64,000 nt of DNA, taken from Pseudomonas sp. DC1.2 (GTDB lineage: Bacteria; Pseudomonadota; Gammaproteobacteria; Pseudomonadales; Pseudomonadaceae). The DNA is taken from positions 1,679,001-1,743,000 of the forward strand of contig NZ_CP133782.1 in assembly GCF_034351645.1 (NCBI RefSeq), in the 5' to 3' direction. The position numbers were made by a program, and so were the translations under genes. Positions 1 to 9,117 of the stretch are shown here, piece after piece (within the stretch, counting starts at the first letter, position 1; every line of letters starts with the position of its first letter). Below the pieces are notes generated by a model. That model was not told the DNA's origin. It was given only the letters and a program-made list of their open reading frames with translations, and did no database searches.

Positions 1-1184
1 CGCTTAATGAGCTGGGGCGTGTAGCGCTGGTGGTGGCGGATCAGGTCAATCGGCAGCAGGCGCAAGGCATCGATAAGAATGGTGACTTTGGTGCGGCGAT
101 TTTCAACAACATCAACAGTGCTGCACTGATCAGCCAGCGCAGTATTGCCAAGGCCGGCAACAGCAGCGGTTCGGGCAATCTCGATGTCACGATCCAAGAC
201 ACCGGCAAGCTGACTTCCCGCGACTACCAGGTCACGTTCAGCAGCGCGACCGATTACAGCGTCAAGCGCTCCGACGGCACCGACATGGGCGCTTTCAGTA
301 CCACGACCACGCCGCCTCCGGTGATCGACGGGTTCACCCTCGCGCTGAATGGCGGTGCCCTGAGTGCCGGCGATTCTTTCAAGGTAACCCCGACTCGTGG
401 CGCGGCGACCAGCATCCAGACGGTGCTCACCGACCCGAAAAAAATTGCCGCAGCGGCGCCGTTGACCGGTGTCACCAGCGCTAACAACACCGGTACTTAC
501 ACCCAGCCGACGCTGACCAGCACCATCAATATCTACAACCCGGCGTCGCAGGCCGAAATGCAGACCGCGCTCAAGTATTCGACGCCGGTCAAAATGGTCT
601 TCGGTGCCGCCAGCGGTGGTAGCCAGAGCTACAACCTGGTGGATGCCAAGGGCAACTCCATGGGCACCGGGAACATTGTTCCGGGGCAGAGCAACACCGT
701 GAACCTGAACGTGAACATGGTCGATGCCAACGGCAATGCGGTCATGGACAACAGCGTCGTCCCGCCGGTCCAGAAAACCTTCACCGTGCAGACCACCGTG
801 GGCGGAACACCGGCGACCAATGAAAGCTTCACGATTTCCCTGACCGGCGCGGCGTCCTCGGACAACCGCAACGCTCAGGCTCTGGTGGCGCTGCAAACCA
901 AGCAGACGGTGGACACCGGTTCGGCGAGCAAGGGCATCAGCCTGACTGACGCCTACAACACGCTGGTCACTAACGTCGGTGCCAAGGCGGCGCAGGGCAA
1001 GTCTGACAGTACCGCTACCACGGCGATTCTGACCCAGGCCAAAGGTGCTCGTGATTCAGTCTCCGGGGTCGACCTGGATGAGGAAACGGGTAACCTCGTC
1101 AAATACCAGCAGTACTACACCGCCTCTTCGCAGATCATCAAAGCTGCGCAGGAAACTTTCAGCACGCTGATCAACAGCCTTTAA
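1..1184 (+). CDS. flgK: FlgK, hook-associated protein 1 (3' part, start outside window)
   Basis: Reading frame open from the first full codon (position 3) to TAA at 1182-1184, so the N-terminus lies upstream. The product is the C-terminal ~390 residues of HAP1, the junction protein between hook and filament. The stretch LNELGRVALVVADQVN followed by QAQGIDKNG is the family signature (ALAD.VN...QGIDLNG). The C-terminus (GVDLDEETGNLVKYQQYYTASSQIIKAAQETF) is the conserved D0 helix shared with flagellin-type axial proteins. The middle is Ser/Thr/Gly-rich variable domain. flgL follows after 13 bases, as in all Pseudomonas. Identification is firm. Confidence 0.95.
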   Translation, partial: LNELGRVALVVADQVNRQQAQGIDKNGDFGAAIFNNINSAALISQRSIAKAGNSSGSGNLDVTIQDTGKLTSRDYQVTFSSATDYSVKRSDGTDMGAFSTTTTPPPVIDGFTLALNGGALSAGDSFKVTPTRGAATSIQTVLTDPKKIAAAAPLTGVTSANNTGTYTQPTLTSTINIYNPASQAEMQTALKYSTPVKMVFGAASGGSQSYNLVDAKGNSMGTGNIVPGQSNTVNLNVNMVDANGNAVMDNSVVPPVQKTFTVQTTVGGTPATNESFTISLTGAASSDNRNAQALVALQTKQTVDTGSASKGISLTDAYNTLVTNVGAKAAQGKSDSTATTAILTQAKGARDSVSGVDLDEETGNLVKYQQYYTASSQIIKAAQETFSTLINSL

Positions 1185-1197
1185 GGAGTCGTAATTC

Positions 1198-2766
1198 ATG
1201 CGCATATCCACCGCTCAGTATTACGAAACAACCGCTGCCAACTATCAGCGCAACTTCAACAAGGCTGTCGCCACCAGTGCCGAAGCCAGCAGCCTGACGC
1301 GCATCAACACCGCCTCCGATGATCCGATCGGTGCCGGGCGTTTGCTGCAACTGGGTCAGCAAAGTGCGCTGCTTGATCAGTACAACGGCAACATCAGTTC
1401 GATCAAGAGTGGGTTGAGTTTGCAGGAAACCACCCTGACGTCGATTGGCACCGCTTTGCAGCGGGCCAAGGAAGTCGCCCTGAGCGCTAGCAGCGGCAAT
1501 GCTACCGACGCTGACCGCAAAGCCTATGCGTCGGAATTGGGTCAGATTCAACAGCAAGTCCTGGGCTTAATGAACTCCAAGGATTCAGCCGGTAGCTATC
1601 TGTTCTCCGGTTCGAAAACCGACACCCCACCGTACTCGCAAAATTCCGACGGCACCTACACTTATAGCGGTGACCAGACCAGCATCAACCTGGGCATCGG
1701 CGATGGACTGTCGGTGGCAACCAACACCACCGGCTGGGATGCTTTTCAGCAGTCCATCAATACCAGTCGTACCCAAGTCAGCATGACGGCACCGGCAACG
1801 GATGATGGTCGGGTGACGTTGTCCAACGGCGAAGTCAACAGCAGTACGACCTTTAACGCCAAATTTGCCTCAGGACAGCCGTATACCGTGAGTTTCGTCA
1901 GCAGCACTCAGTTGAAAATCACTGATGGCTTGGGCAATGACGTGACAGCCGAGGCGAGCCAGGGCGGCGTGGTCAGCAACGCCAATGGTTCGAACCAGGC
2001 GGTTAGCTTCCGCGGTATCAACATGAATCTGAACATCAACCTCGGCGCCAGCGATACCAATCCGGATGCGGTGATTGCCGGGCACAGTTTTCAGTTGTCG
2101 GCCAAACCTGACAGCTTCAACACCTCGCGCAGTCCTGGCAACGGTTCGACAGCGGTCGTCACCGCAACGAGCGTTACTAATTCGACGGCCTATAACAATG
2201 CATTTCCGGCGGGCGGGGCGATTCTCAAGTTCACCAGCGCCACCAACTATGATCTGTACGCTGCCCCGGTCACCACTGACAGCAAGCCGGTATCTTCGGG
2301 GACCATGGTCGGCAGTAATGCGACTGCCGCTGGCGTCACGTTTACCCTGGGCGGCGCACCGGCAGCGGGCGATCAGTTCACTGTTCAGTCCAACAATCAT
2401 CAGACCCAGAACGTCCTCGACACACTGGGCCAGATGGTCAACGCCATGAACGTGCCGATCGATAATAATGCGGTGGCCAAACAGAAGTTTCAGGCCGCGA
2501 TTGATTCGGGTATCAACAACCTGGGCAGTGCCACCGACCAATTGGGCACCGCCATTACGTCTATCGGTGCGCGGGGCAACTCGCTCGATGATCAGTCCGC
2601 GACTAACCAGAGCTTGACCTTGGCGAACACGACGACTCAATCGTCGATTCGCGACTCCGATCCGGCTGAAGTCATGACCCGTCTGACCTTGCAGCAAACC
2701 ATGTTGCAAGCCGCGCAACTGGCGTTCAGCAAGATCACGTCGCTGGGCCTGTTCAACAAGATTTGA
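1198..2766 (+). CDS. flgL: FlgL, hook-associated protein 3
   Basis: 522 residues. HAP3 sits between FlgK and the flagellin filament. The N-terminus (MRISTAQYYETTAANYQRN) and the C-terminal helix (DPAEVMTRLTLQQTMLQAAQ..FSKI) are the conserved flagellin-like D0 coiled coils. The protein is much longer than the enteric FlgL (about 317 residues); the extra length is a Thr/Ser/Asn-rich central insertion at roughly residues 180-420, consistent with a surface-exposed variable domain seen in fluorescent pseudomonads. GGAG lies just before the ATG. Pairs with flgK upstream as an operon; the glycosyltransferase starts about 115 bases downstream. Confidence 0.95.
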   Translation: MRISTAQYYETTAANYQRNFNKAVATSAEASSLTRINTASDDPIGAGRLLQLGQQSALLDQYNGNISSIKSGLSLQETTLTSIGTALQRAKEVALSASSGNATDADRKAYASELGQIQQQVLGLMNSKDSAGSYLFSGSKTDTPPYSQNSDGTYTYSGDQTSINLGIGDGLSVATNTTGWDAFQQSINTSRTQVSMTAPATDDGRVTLSNGEVNSSTTFNAKFASGQPYTVSFVSSTQLKITDGLGNDVTAEASQGGVVSNANGSNQAVSFRGINMNLNINLGASDTNPDAVIAGHSFQLSAKPDSFNTSRSPGNGSTAVVTATSVTNSTAYNNAFPAGGAILKFTSATNYDLYAAPVTTDSKPVSSGTMVGSNATAAGVTFTLGGAPAAGDQFTVQSNNHQTQNVLDTLGQMVNAMNVPIDNNAVAKQKFQAAIDSGINNLGSATDQLGTAITSIGARGNSLDDQSATNQSLTLANTTTQSSIRDSDPAEVMTRLTLQQTMLQAAQLAFSKITSLGLFNKI

Positions 2767-2882
2767 CGGTGTCCGGGCGTCTTGGCGCCCGATTGCCCTG
2801 ACCTTTCAATATTTATTGTCTTTTTTTGCGGTTTCAGAGCGCTCGCTGTCCTGGGCGGGCTCCCGCCGCTTGCGAGCCCGTC

Positions 2883-5800
2883 TTGAACTCATTGCCCCTT
2901 GTCAGCCTTGTCATTCCCGCCTTCAATCCGCGCTTTTTCAGTCGCGCATTGCTTTCTGCGGTCGGGCAGGGTTATGGCAATCTTGAAATCATTGTCTGCG
3001 ATGACAGTCGCGGTGACGAGATCAAGATCCTTGTTGATCAGGTGGTTGAACAGGGCGGTGTCGCCGTCCGCTATGTGCGTAATTCGAAAACACTCGGTCT
3101 GGTGGGTAACCTGCATGCCTGTCTTGAGCAGGCCCAAGGCGAATTCATCAAATTCCTTTGCGACGATGATCAACTGTTTGCTTCGTGTATCGAGCGCCAG
3201 GCTTACATATTGAGTGAGCGCGCCGAAGTCAATTTGGTGCTGGCCCAGCGTTTGTTCTGGGATGCCGATGATATGCAGCTGCCTTCGAGACTCGAGAATA
3301 CACCGCTGTCACCGTTGTGCGGGCTGTTCAAAGGTGATGACCTGCTGGCGATTTTTGAGCGTTTTCCGGCCAATATTCTCGGTGGTTTCAGCAACGCTCT
3401 GTTCCGTCGTGCGGACGTACAGGCCTTGCTTCCGGCTCTGACTCAGGTGGGCCATTGTTTTGTGGCGACCCTCGATTTTGCATTGTTCGTATGCTTGATG
3501 CGCCGTGGCAATACGGTCGTTCTCAATCATGTGCTGAGCGTCGAGCGGCTGTATCCGGAGCGTCTGAGCGGTCAGCAGGCGATGAAAGACGCTGTAGAGG
3601 CCGAGCGCGAGTGGTTGTTGCAGATGCTCAAGGCGCGCAGTGGAGAATCGGCGCCGGCGTCCGGCTGGGTTCGCTACCTACCGGTGACGCGGCTCGACGA
3701 GTCACCCAGGGTCTGGGAAGAGCTGCCGCTCATTCGAACGCTGGGGACCAAGCAAAGCACCCAGGAATGGCACGTAGGTATCAATAGCGTCAGCTTTTGC
3801 GAGTTGTACGCGCAGTGGCTTGCGTGTCGCACGCTGACTCAGCCGCAGCGATTGCTGTTGCCGGATACATTGGCGAGGTGGTCCTGGCAGCCGAAGATCG
3901 TGCCGATCATCATCGATGAGCAAGGCAGCCGTTCTACGCTGGACCTGACCCTGGAAAGTCTCGCCGGGCAGCTCTATGCGCCTGAGTTGATCTTGGTGTT
4001 ATCCAGCGCTTGTGAAGAGGCTGAGCTGGATGGACGGGTTTTTCGTCTACCGTTGCAGGGCGATTGGCAGCAGCAGATCAATGAACTGTTGCCACAACTG
4101 GACGGGGCTGACTGGTTCTACTTGCTGCGGGCCGGTGATCGTCTGGTGGAGCCGGCTTTACTGGTCATGGCGGAGCGCATAGCCGTCTCGGCAAGCGTGT
4201 CCTGTCTTTATAGCGATGAAGGTGGTTTGTTTCAGGGCGAATCGACGGAGCCGGCCTTCAAGCCCGACTTTAACCTGGACCTCTTGCGCAGTTATCCCTA
4301 TGTCGGCCGAGCGCTGGCATTCGAGCGTAAACGTTTCCTGGCACTGGGCGGTCTGGATTCGCTTTACGGCGAACTCGCGCCTCACGATGTGCTCTGGCGC
4401 ATGGTCGAGGAGGAGGGCGCCAATGTTGTGGGGCACATTGCGGAAATCTTGCTGGAGTCGGCGCAGAGCCTGTCGAAATGGCTCGCATCGCCGGAGGTGG
4501 TGGAAGGCAACGCGCCGTTAGTGCAAGGGCATCTTCTGCGCATGGGGATTGCCCATGAGATTCAGGCGGGCAGTGCGCCGCTGCTCAATCGTATCGACTA
4601 CCGGCATGATCGTCGTCCGCTGGTCTCGATCATCATCGTCAGCAAGGACCAAACAGTTGCTTTGCAACGTTGTGTCGAGAGCCTGCTGGAGAAAACCGCC
4701 TACAGCGAATATGAGCTGCTGCTAGTCGATCATGGCAGTGAGAGTGTCGAGGCCCGTACCTGGCTGGCCGGTATGGCGCAACTGGGCAGTGACCGGGTAC
4801 GCGTGCTGGAATATGCGCAGCAAGGCAATGCAGCGGCGGTGCGCAACTTCGCCATCGGACAGGCCCGTGGCGAGTATGTGTTGATGCTCAACCCTTACGC
4901 GGTGATTACGCAGGGAGACTGGCTGCACGAGATGCTCAATCATGGTCAGCGGCCTGAAGTCGGTGTGGTGGGTGCCAAACTGTTCAATCCTGACGGTCGT
5001 GTATTGCACGCCGGTCTGATTCTTGGCTTGCGCGGCCCTGCCGGGTTGCCGTTTTACGGCGAGCCCCTGCATTGCGCCGGCTATATGTTCCGGTTGCAGG
5101 TGGTTCAGGATTTAAGTGCCGTCGGCGCCGATTGCCTGATGGTTCGAAAAGCGGTTTTTGACAGTGTTGGTGGTCTGGATGAACAAGATCTTGCCAGCAC
5201 CCTGCATGAGGTCGATCTGTGCCTTAAGATCGGTCAAAACGGCTATCTGGTGGTTTGGACTCCTTATGCACAGCTGGCGCTCGGCGCGCAACCGGATGTC
5301 AGTGATCACGCCGATACGCAGGCTTTGCAGGGCAAAGAACAAGAGGTGTTCTACACGCGGTGGTTGCCGATCGTGGCGCGTGATCCGGCCTACAACACCA
5401 ACCTGGCGTTGCAGGCGCTCAGTGGTTCGAGTTTCAATCTGGAGCCGGGCTTACGCGCCGGTTGGAGTCCTTTTTCCAAGCCGCAGTTGCCGACAATTCT
5501 CGCATTGCCTGTCAACGCTTCCGCTATTGGACATTACCGGGTGACTCAGCCGCTGATTGAGCTGGAGGCTGCCGGCAGGGCGCAAGGGCGCATTCACTAC
5601 AACCTGCCGACCATGATTGAAGTCGAGCGTCAGTCGCCTGACGTGATCATTTTGCAGGGGCGTTATTCCGAAGGTCCGATCAATGAAATTCCAGGTCTGC
5701 AAAAGTATTCCAGTGCCCGTCGAATCTATGAACTGGATGATTTTGTGATCAACGTTCCCCATCGTAATGCGCATATCCGCAACATGCCGGGCAAGGACGA

Positions 5801-6479
5801 GATGGAAAAACTGGTTCGGCGTGCGATTGGCATGTGTGACCGGGTAGTGGTGTCTACTGAGCCCCTGGGTAACGCCTTGTCTGACATGCATCACGACATC
5901 CGCGTCGTACCGAACATGCTGGCCAAGCACCTCTGGAGCGATTTGCGCAGCCAGCGCCGAACCTCTAAAAAGCCTCGGGTCGGCTGGGGTGGCGGTACCA
6001 GTCACCACGGCGATCTGGCGGTCATTGCCGACGTGGTCCGCGAGCTGGCCAATGAAGTCGACTGGGTGTTCTTCGGCATGTGCCCGGATGATTTACGTCC
6101 GTATATGCATGAGTTTCATGGCGTCATCGACCTGGACATCTACCCGGCGAAGCTGGCCAGCCTGAATCTGGACCTGGCCCTTGCCCCACTGGAGTTCCAC
6201 ATCTTCAACGACTGCAAGAGCAACCTGCGGCTGCTGGAGTACGGTGCTTGTGGTTATCCGGTGATTTGCACTGATACCGAGGCGTATCGCGGGTACTTGC
6301 CATGCACCCGAGTCAAGACCAACTCCACTGATGAATGGTTGCAAGCTATTCGTATGCATTTGGCTGACGCCGATGCCAGCTATCGAATGGGTGACGAGCT
6401 ACGTGAGATCGTTCTGCGCGATTACATGTTGCGCGGCGATAACCTGCGTTATTGGGAGAACGGTTGGTTGGCGGATTGA
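2883..6479 (+). CDS. fgtA: Giant multidomain glycosyltransferase, FgtA-like
   Basis: About 1198 residues. Order of domains: an N-terminal GT2 domain opening with LPLVSLVIPAFN and carrying CDDDQ (DXD-like); a degenerate GT2-like part with YSDEGG and FKPDFNLDLL; a second full GT2 domain from RRPLVSIIIVSKD to about FNPDGRVLHAGLI; and a C-terminal GT4-type domain with a late LLEYGACGYPVICTD motif. Size, layout and place between flgL and the flagellin gene match the flagellar glycosyltransferase FgtA of P. aeruginosa, which adds the first sugars to FliC; function here is inferred. The start is uncertain: the frame is open back to a TTG at 2826, but the GT2 fold begins at the TTG at 2883, and neither has a clear ribosome site. 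Confidence 0.8.
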   Translation: MNSLPLVSLVIPAFNPRFFSRALLSAVGQGYGNLEIIVCDDSRGDEIKILVDQVVEQGGVAVRYVRNSKTLGLVGNLHACLEQAQGEFIKFLCDDDQLFASCIERQAYILSERAEVNLVLAQRLFWDADDMQLPSRLENTPLSPLCGLFKGDDLLAIFERFPANILGGFSNALFRRADVQALLPALTQVGHCFVATLDFALFVCLMRRGNTVVLNHVLSVERLYPERLSGQQAMKDAVEAEREWLLQMLKARSGESAPASGWVRYLPVTRLDESPRVWEELPLIRTLGTKQSTQEWHVGINSVSFCELYAQWLACRTLTQPQRLLLPDTLARWSWQPKIVPIIIDEQGSRSTLDLTLESLAGQLYAPELILVLSSACEEAELDGRVFRLPLQGDWQQQINELLPQLDGADWFYLLRAGDRLVEPALLVMAERIAVSASVSCLYSDEGGLFQGESTEPAFKPDFNLDLLRSYPYVGRALAFERKRFLALGGLDSLYGELAPHDVLWRMVEEEGANVVGHIAEILLESAQSLSKWLASPEVVEGNAPLVQGHLLRMGIAHEIQAGSAPLLNRIDYRHDRRPLVSIIIVSKDQTVALQRCVESLLEKTAYSEYELLLVDHGSESVEARTWLAGMAQLGSDRVRVLEYAQQGNAAAVRNFAIGQARGEYVLMLNPYAVITQGDWLHEMLNHGQRPEVGVVGAKLFNPDGRVLHAGLILGLRGPAGLPFYGEPLHCAGYMFRLQVVQDLSAVGADCLMVRKAVFDSVGGLDEQDLASTLHEVDLCLKIGQNGYLVVWTPYAQLALGAQPDVSDHADTQALQGKEQEVFYTRWLPIVARDPAYNTNLALQALSGSSFNLEPGLRAGWSPFSKPQLPTILALPVNASAIGHYRVTQPLIELEAAGRAQGRIHYNLPTMIEVERQSPDVIILQGRYSEGPINEIPGLQKYSSARRIYELDDFVINVPHRNAHIRNMPGKDEMEKLVRRAIGMCDRVVVSTEPLGNALSDMHHDIRVVPNMLAKHLWSDLRSQRRTSKKPRVGWGGGTSHHGDLAVIADVVRELANEVDWVFFGMCPDDLRPYMHEFHGVIDLDIYPAKLASLNLDLALAPLEFHIFNDCKSNLRLLEYGACGYPVICTDTEAYRGYLPCTRVKTNSTDEWLQAIRMHLADADASYRMGDELREIVLRDYMLRGDNLRYWENGWLAD

Positions 6480-6492
6480 TCGTTTCACGCTT

Positions 6493-6501
6493 CCCCCCCC
6501 C
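6493..6501 (+). repeat. Run of nine cytosines
   Basis: A homopolymer of nine C lies 14 bases after the stop codon of the FgtA-like gene and 10 bases before its terminator stem. It is outside any coding frame that I can support. Confidence 0.9.
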
Positions 6502-6510
6502 TCCCTGAAC

Positions 6511-6537
6511 AGGCGACCTTGAGTCGCCTTTTTTTCG
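6511..6537 (+). terminator. Factor-independent terminator after the FgtA-like gene
   Basis: Stem AGGCGA / TCGCCT with a seven-base loop, followed by a run of eight T. Placed 32 bases after the glycosyltransferase stop, it separates that gene from the CDP-sugar operon. Confidence 0.85.
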
Positions 6538-6570
6538 CACGCACGTGGCAGCTTGGCGGACTTAAATAGC

Positions 6571-6586
6571 TGGCGCGTTTCCTGCA
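6571..6586 (+). promoter_or_regulatory. Candidate sigma-54 promoter of the CDP-sugar operon
   Basis: TGGCGC-N5-CTGCA. The invariant GG and GC are exactly ten bases apart; it differs from TGGCAC-N5-TTGC at two positions. It stands after the upstream terminator and about 137 bases before the first gene, the only long untranslated gap in the block. RpoN/FleQ control would tie sugar synthesis to flagellar assembly; this is inference. Confidence 0.5.
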
Positions 6587-6722
6587 AGTCCTCCTTTATA
6601 TCGCCATAAAACGAGCACTGGTGTCGTCAGGCGTGTCATGAACCGCGTCGCGTTTTATCCAGATGGCCCGTAAAGCTTTGTACAGCTTGGCTGAGCCCTG
6701 TGAAGAACAAGAGGGGAAGAGG

Positions 6723-7496
6723 ATGAAGGCAGTTATTTTGGCGGGTGGTCTGGGCACGCGAATCAGCGAAGAGTCGCACCTCAAGCCAAAGCCCATGATT
6801 GAAATTGGCGGCAAGCCAATTCTCTGGCACATCATGAAGCAGTACTCCGCCCACGGAATCCACGATTTCGTGATTTGTCTTGGCTATAAGGGTTATGCGA
6901 TCAAGGATTTTTTCGCCAACTACTTTCTGCACACCTCTGATGTCACCTTTGACATGTGTAACAACCGCATGGACGTGCATCAGAACTACAGCGAACCCTG
7001 GCGTGTCACGCTTATTGATACCGGTGAAGAGACCATGACCGGTGGGCGTTTGCGGCGCGCCAGCCGTTACGTTGAAGACGAAGAAGCCTTCTGTTTTACC
7101 TACGGTGACGGCGTGTCGGACTTGAACATCGGCGCATTGGTGGATTTTCATCTGGAACACGGCAAGTTGGCGACGGTGACTGCCGTTCAGCCGCCCGGTC
7201 GATACGGTGCGTTGAATCGCGATGGCGATCAGGTCCTGGGTTTCACCGAAAAGCCTCGTGGCGATGGTGGATGGATCAACGGAGGGTTCTTTGTCTTGTC
7301 ACCCAAAGTGTTGTCCTTGATCGAGGGTGACAGCACCTCCTGGGAGTCCGGACCGCTTGATGGGCTTGCCGAACGCGGTGAACTTATGGCCTTCCAGCAC
7401 GATGGCTTCTGGCAGCCGATGGACACCCTGCGCGATAAGAATCACCTCGAAGCCCTTTGGCAGAGCGGGGAGGCCCCATGGAAACAATGGGACTGA
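6723..7496 (+). CDS. rfbF: Glucose-1-phosphate cytidylyltransferase
   Basis: 257 residues. Forms CDP-glucose from CTP and glucose-1-phosphate, the entry step of all CDP-deoxysugars. The N-terminus [18 protein letters not shown] with [18 protein letters not shown] is the nucleotidyltransferase signature of the RfbF family; YGDGVSD is the metal-binding acidic motif and WINGGFFV a substrate-loop motif. The ATG at 6723 is chosen because the Rossmann fold begins there and a purine-rich ribosome site (GAGGGGAAGAGG) precedes it. Its end overlaps rfbG by 19 bases. First gene of a tightly packed operon. Near-universal length for the family. Confidence 0.93.
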   Translation: MKAVILAGGLGTRISEESHLKPKPMIEIGGKPILWHIMKQYSAHGIHDFVICLGYKGYAIKDFFANYFLHTSDVTFDMCNNRMDVHQNYSEPWRVTLIDTGEETMTGGRLRRASRYVEDEEAFCFTYGDGVSDLNIGALVDFHLEHGKLATVTAVQPPGRYGALNRDGDQVLGFTEKPRGDGGWINGGFFVLSPKVLSLIEGDSTSWESGPLDGLAERGELMAFQHDGFWQPMDTLRDKNHLEALWQSGEAPWKQWD

Positions 7497-8560
7497 GCAC
7501 CGCGTTCTGGCGCGGCAAACGGGTTCTGGTCACCGGCCATACCGGTTTCAAAGGCAGTTGGCTGACGTTGTGGTTGCAAAGCCTCGGCGCTGAAGTCAGC
7601 GGGTTTTCCCTTGACCCGTCCACTGATCCGAGCTTGTTCGAGCTGGCGCGTGTGCATGAAGGCATCAACGATCAGCGCGGTGACTTGCGTGACTTGGGCG
7701 CCTTGCTGGAGGTCATCGCCGACACCGAGCCGGAGATCGTTTTGCACCTGGCGGCGCAACCGCTGGTGCGTGAAGGTTATCGCGACCCGCTAGGCACCTA
7801 CTCCAGCAACGTCATGGGCACCCTCAACGTGTTGGAGGCCATCCGTCAGGTCGGTTGCGTGCGCGCCTGCGTGCTGGTGACCACCGACAAGGTCTACGCC
7901 AACAAGGAATGGCTGTGGCCGTACCGCGAGAACGAAGCCCTTGGCGGGCACGATCCTTACAGCAGCAGTAAGGCCTGCTGCGAGTTGCTTGCGCAATCCT
8001 ATGCGGCTTCATTCTTCTCGGCCGAACGCTACGACGAACATGGGCTGGCCCTGGCGACTGCGCGTGCCGGTAACGTGCTGGGCGGCGGAGACTTTGCCCC
8101 GGAACGGTTGATCCCGGACGTGCTCAAGGCGTGGTCGGCTGATGCGCCAGTGACCTTGCGCTGTCCACAGGCCGTGCGCCCCTGGCAGCATGCGTTGGAG
8201 CCGCTGGCCGGTTATCTGCAACTGGCTGCCGGCCTTTACGAGCAAGGCCCGGAATACGCCGGTGCGTGGAATTTCGGGCCGAGCGAGGCCGACATGTGCA
8301 GCGTCGGCGAAGTGGTCGCGCTGCTGGCTAGCCGCTGGCCGCAAGCGCCGGGATTGCTCATCGAACCGAGTGAACTGCATGAGGCCGGCCTGTTACGCCT
8401 GGACAGCAGTCGCGCACGTCAACTGTTGGCCTGGCAGCCACGCTGGTCGTTGCAACAGTGCCTGGCTCAGACCCTCGACTGGCACCTGGCGTGGCAAAAC
8501 GGCGATGACATGCGTGCCGTCACCCTTGGGCAGTTGAACCTGTACCGAGGCGCGCTGTGA
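7478..8560 (+). CDS. rfbG: CDP-glucose 4,6-dehydratase
   Basis: 360 residues. Converts CDP-glucose to CDP-4-keto-6-deoxyglucose. SDR fold: NAD-binding [14 protein letters not shown] near residues 15-30, [12 protein letters not shown] with the active-site Thr/Asp region, and the catalytic YSSSKAC tyrosine-lysine pair about 35 residues later. [10 protein letters not shown] is a further RfbG hallmark. The ATG at 7478 follows GGGAGG; a second ATG lies three codons on. The pairing with rfbF fixes the sugar nucleotide as CDP rather than dTDP or GDP. Confidence 0.93.
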   Translation: METMGLSTAFWRGKRVLVTGHTGFKGSWLTLWLQSLGAEVSGFSLDPSTDPSLFELARVHEGINDQRGDLRDLGALLEVIADTEPEIVLHLAAQPLVREGYRDPLGTYSSNVMGTLNVLEAIRQVGCVRACVLVTTDKVYANKEWLWPYRENEALGGHDPYSSSKACCELLAQSYAASFFSAERYDEHGLALATARAGNVLGGGDFAPERLIPDVLKAWSADAPVTLRCPQAVRPWQHALEPLAGYLQLAAGLYEQGPEYAGAWNFGPSEADMCSVGEVVALLASRWPQAPGLLIEPSELHEAGLLRLDSSRARQLLAWQPRWSLQQCLAQTLDWHLAWQNGDDMRAVTLGQLNLYRGAL

Positions 8561-9117
8561 GCGAATTTTTGCTGAAAGCGTTGCCGCTCAATGGCCTGTT
8601 CAGCGTGCAGCACAAACGCGCCGAAGACGATCGTGGGCATTTCGCGCGGCTGTTCTGCGAAGGCAGCCTGAGTGCTTTCGACCAGCCATTTCATATTCGT
8701 CAGATCAATCACTCTTGCACCCGCGAACGCGGGACGGTCCGTGGCTTGCATTACCAGAATGCCAGCGCCCCGGAAGCCAAATTGATTACCTGCCTGCGCG
8801 GTGAAGTCTGGGACGTGGCAGTAGACTTGCGCCCCGAGTCCGAAACTTTCCTGCACTGGCACGCCGAACACCTGCGGGCCGGCGACGGGCGCAGTCTGTT
8901 GATCCCGGCCGGGTTCGCCCATGGTTTCCAGACCCTGACCGACGATGCCGAGTTGCTCTACCTGCACAGCACCGATTACACCCCGGCGCATGAGGGCGGT
9001 TTGTCGGTGAACGAGCCACGGCTGGCCATTGCCTGGCCGTTGCCTGTCAATAATCTGTCGGCCCGGGACGCCAGTCATCCCTTGCTCGATGAACACTTCG
9101 CCGGAGTGCGTCTATGA
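8557..9117 (+). CDS. Nucleotide-sugar 3,5-epimerase-like protein (RmlC family)
   Basis: 186 residues, GTG start overlapping the rfbG stop by four bases. Cupin of the dTDP-4-dehydrorhamnose 3,5-epimerase family: RGHFARLFCE, the conserved TVRGLHYQ with the catalytic His, VWDVAVDLR, and IPAGFAHGFQTL. By position it should act on the CDP-4-keto-6-deoxy sugar and set configuration at C3 and/or C5 before or after C-methylation. Whether one or both carbons are epimerised cannot be told from sequence. Next gene overlaps by four bases. Confidence 0.85.
   Translation: MSEFLLKALPLNGLFSVQHKRAEDDRGHFARLFCEGSLSAFDQPFHIRQINHSCTRERGTVRGLHYQNASAPEAKLITCLRGEVWDVAVDLRPESETFLHWHAEHLRAGDGRSLLIPAGFAHGFQTLTDDAELLYLHSTDYTPAHEGGLSVNEPRLAIAWPLPVNNLSARDASHPLLDEHFAGVRL

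Noticed and set aside
1870..2718. 282-residue minus frame inside flgL
   Set aside because: Antisense shadow of flgL with no motif and Arg-rich composition.
2767..2825. TGGCGC ... TTGCC as sigma-54 promoter for the FgtA-like gene
   Set aside because: GG and GC are nine, not ten, bases apart, and the same bases form a small hairpin (2775-2790).
6493..6501. C9 tract as a phase-variation switch
   Set aside because: It is after the stop codon and before the terminator, so slippage would not change a reading frame or an obvious promoter spacing.
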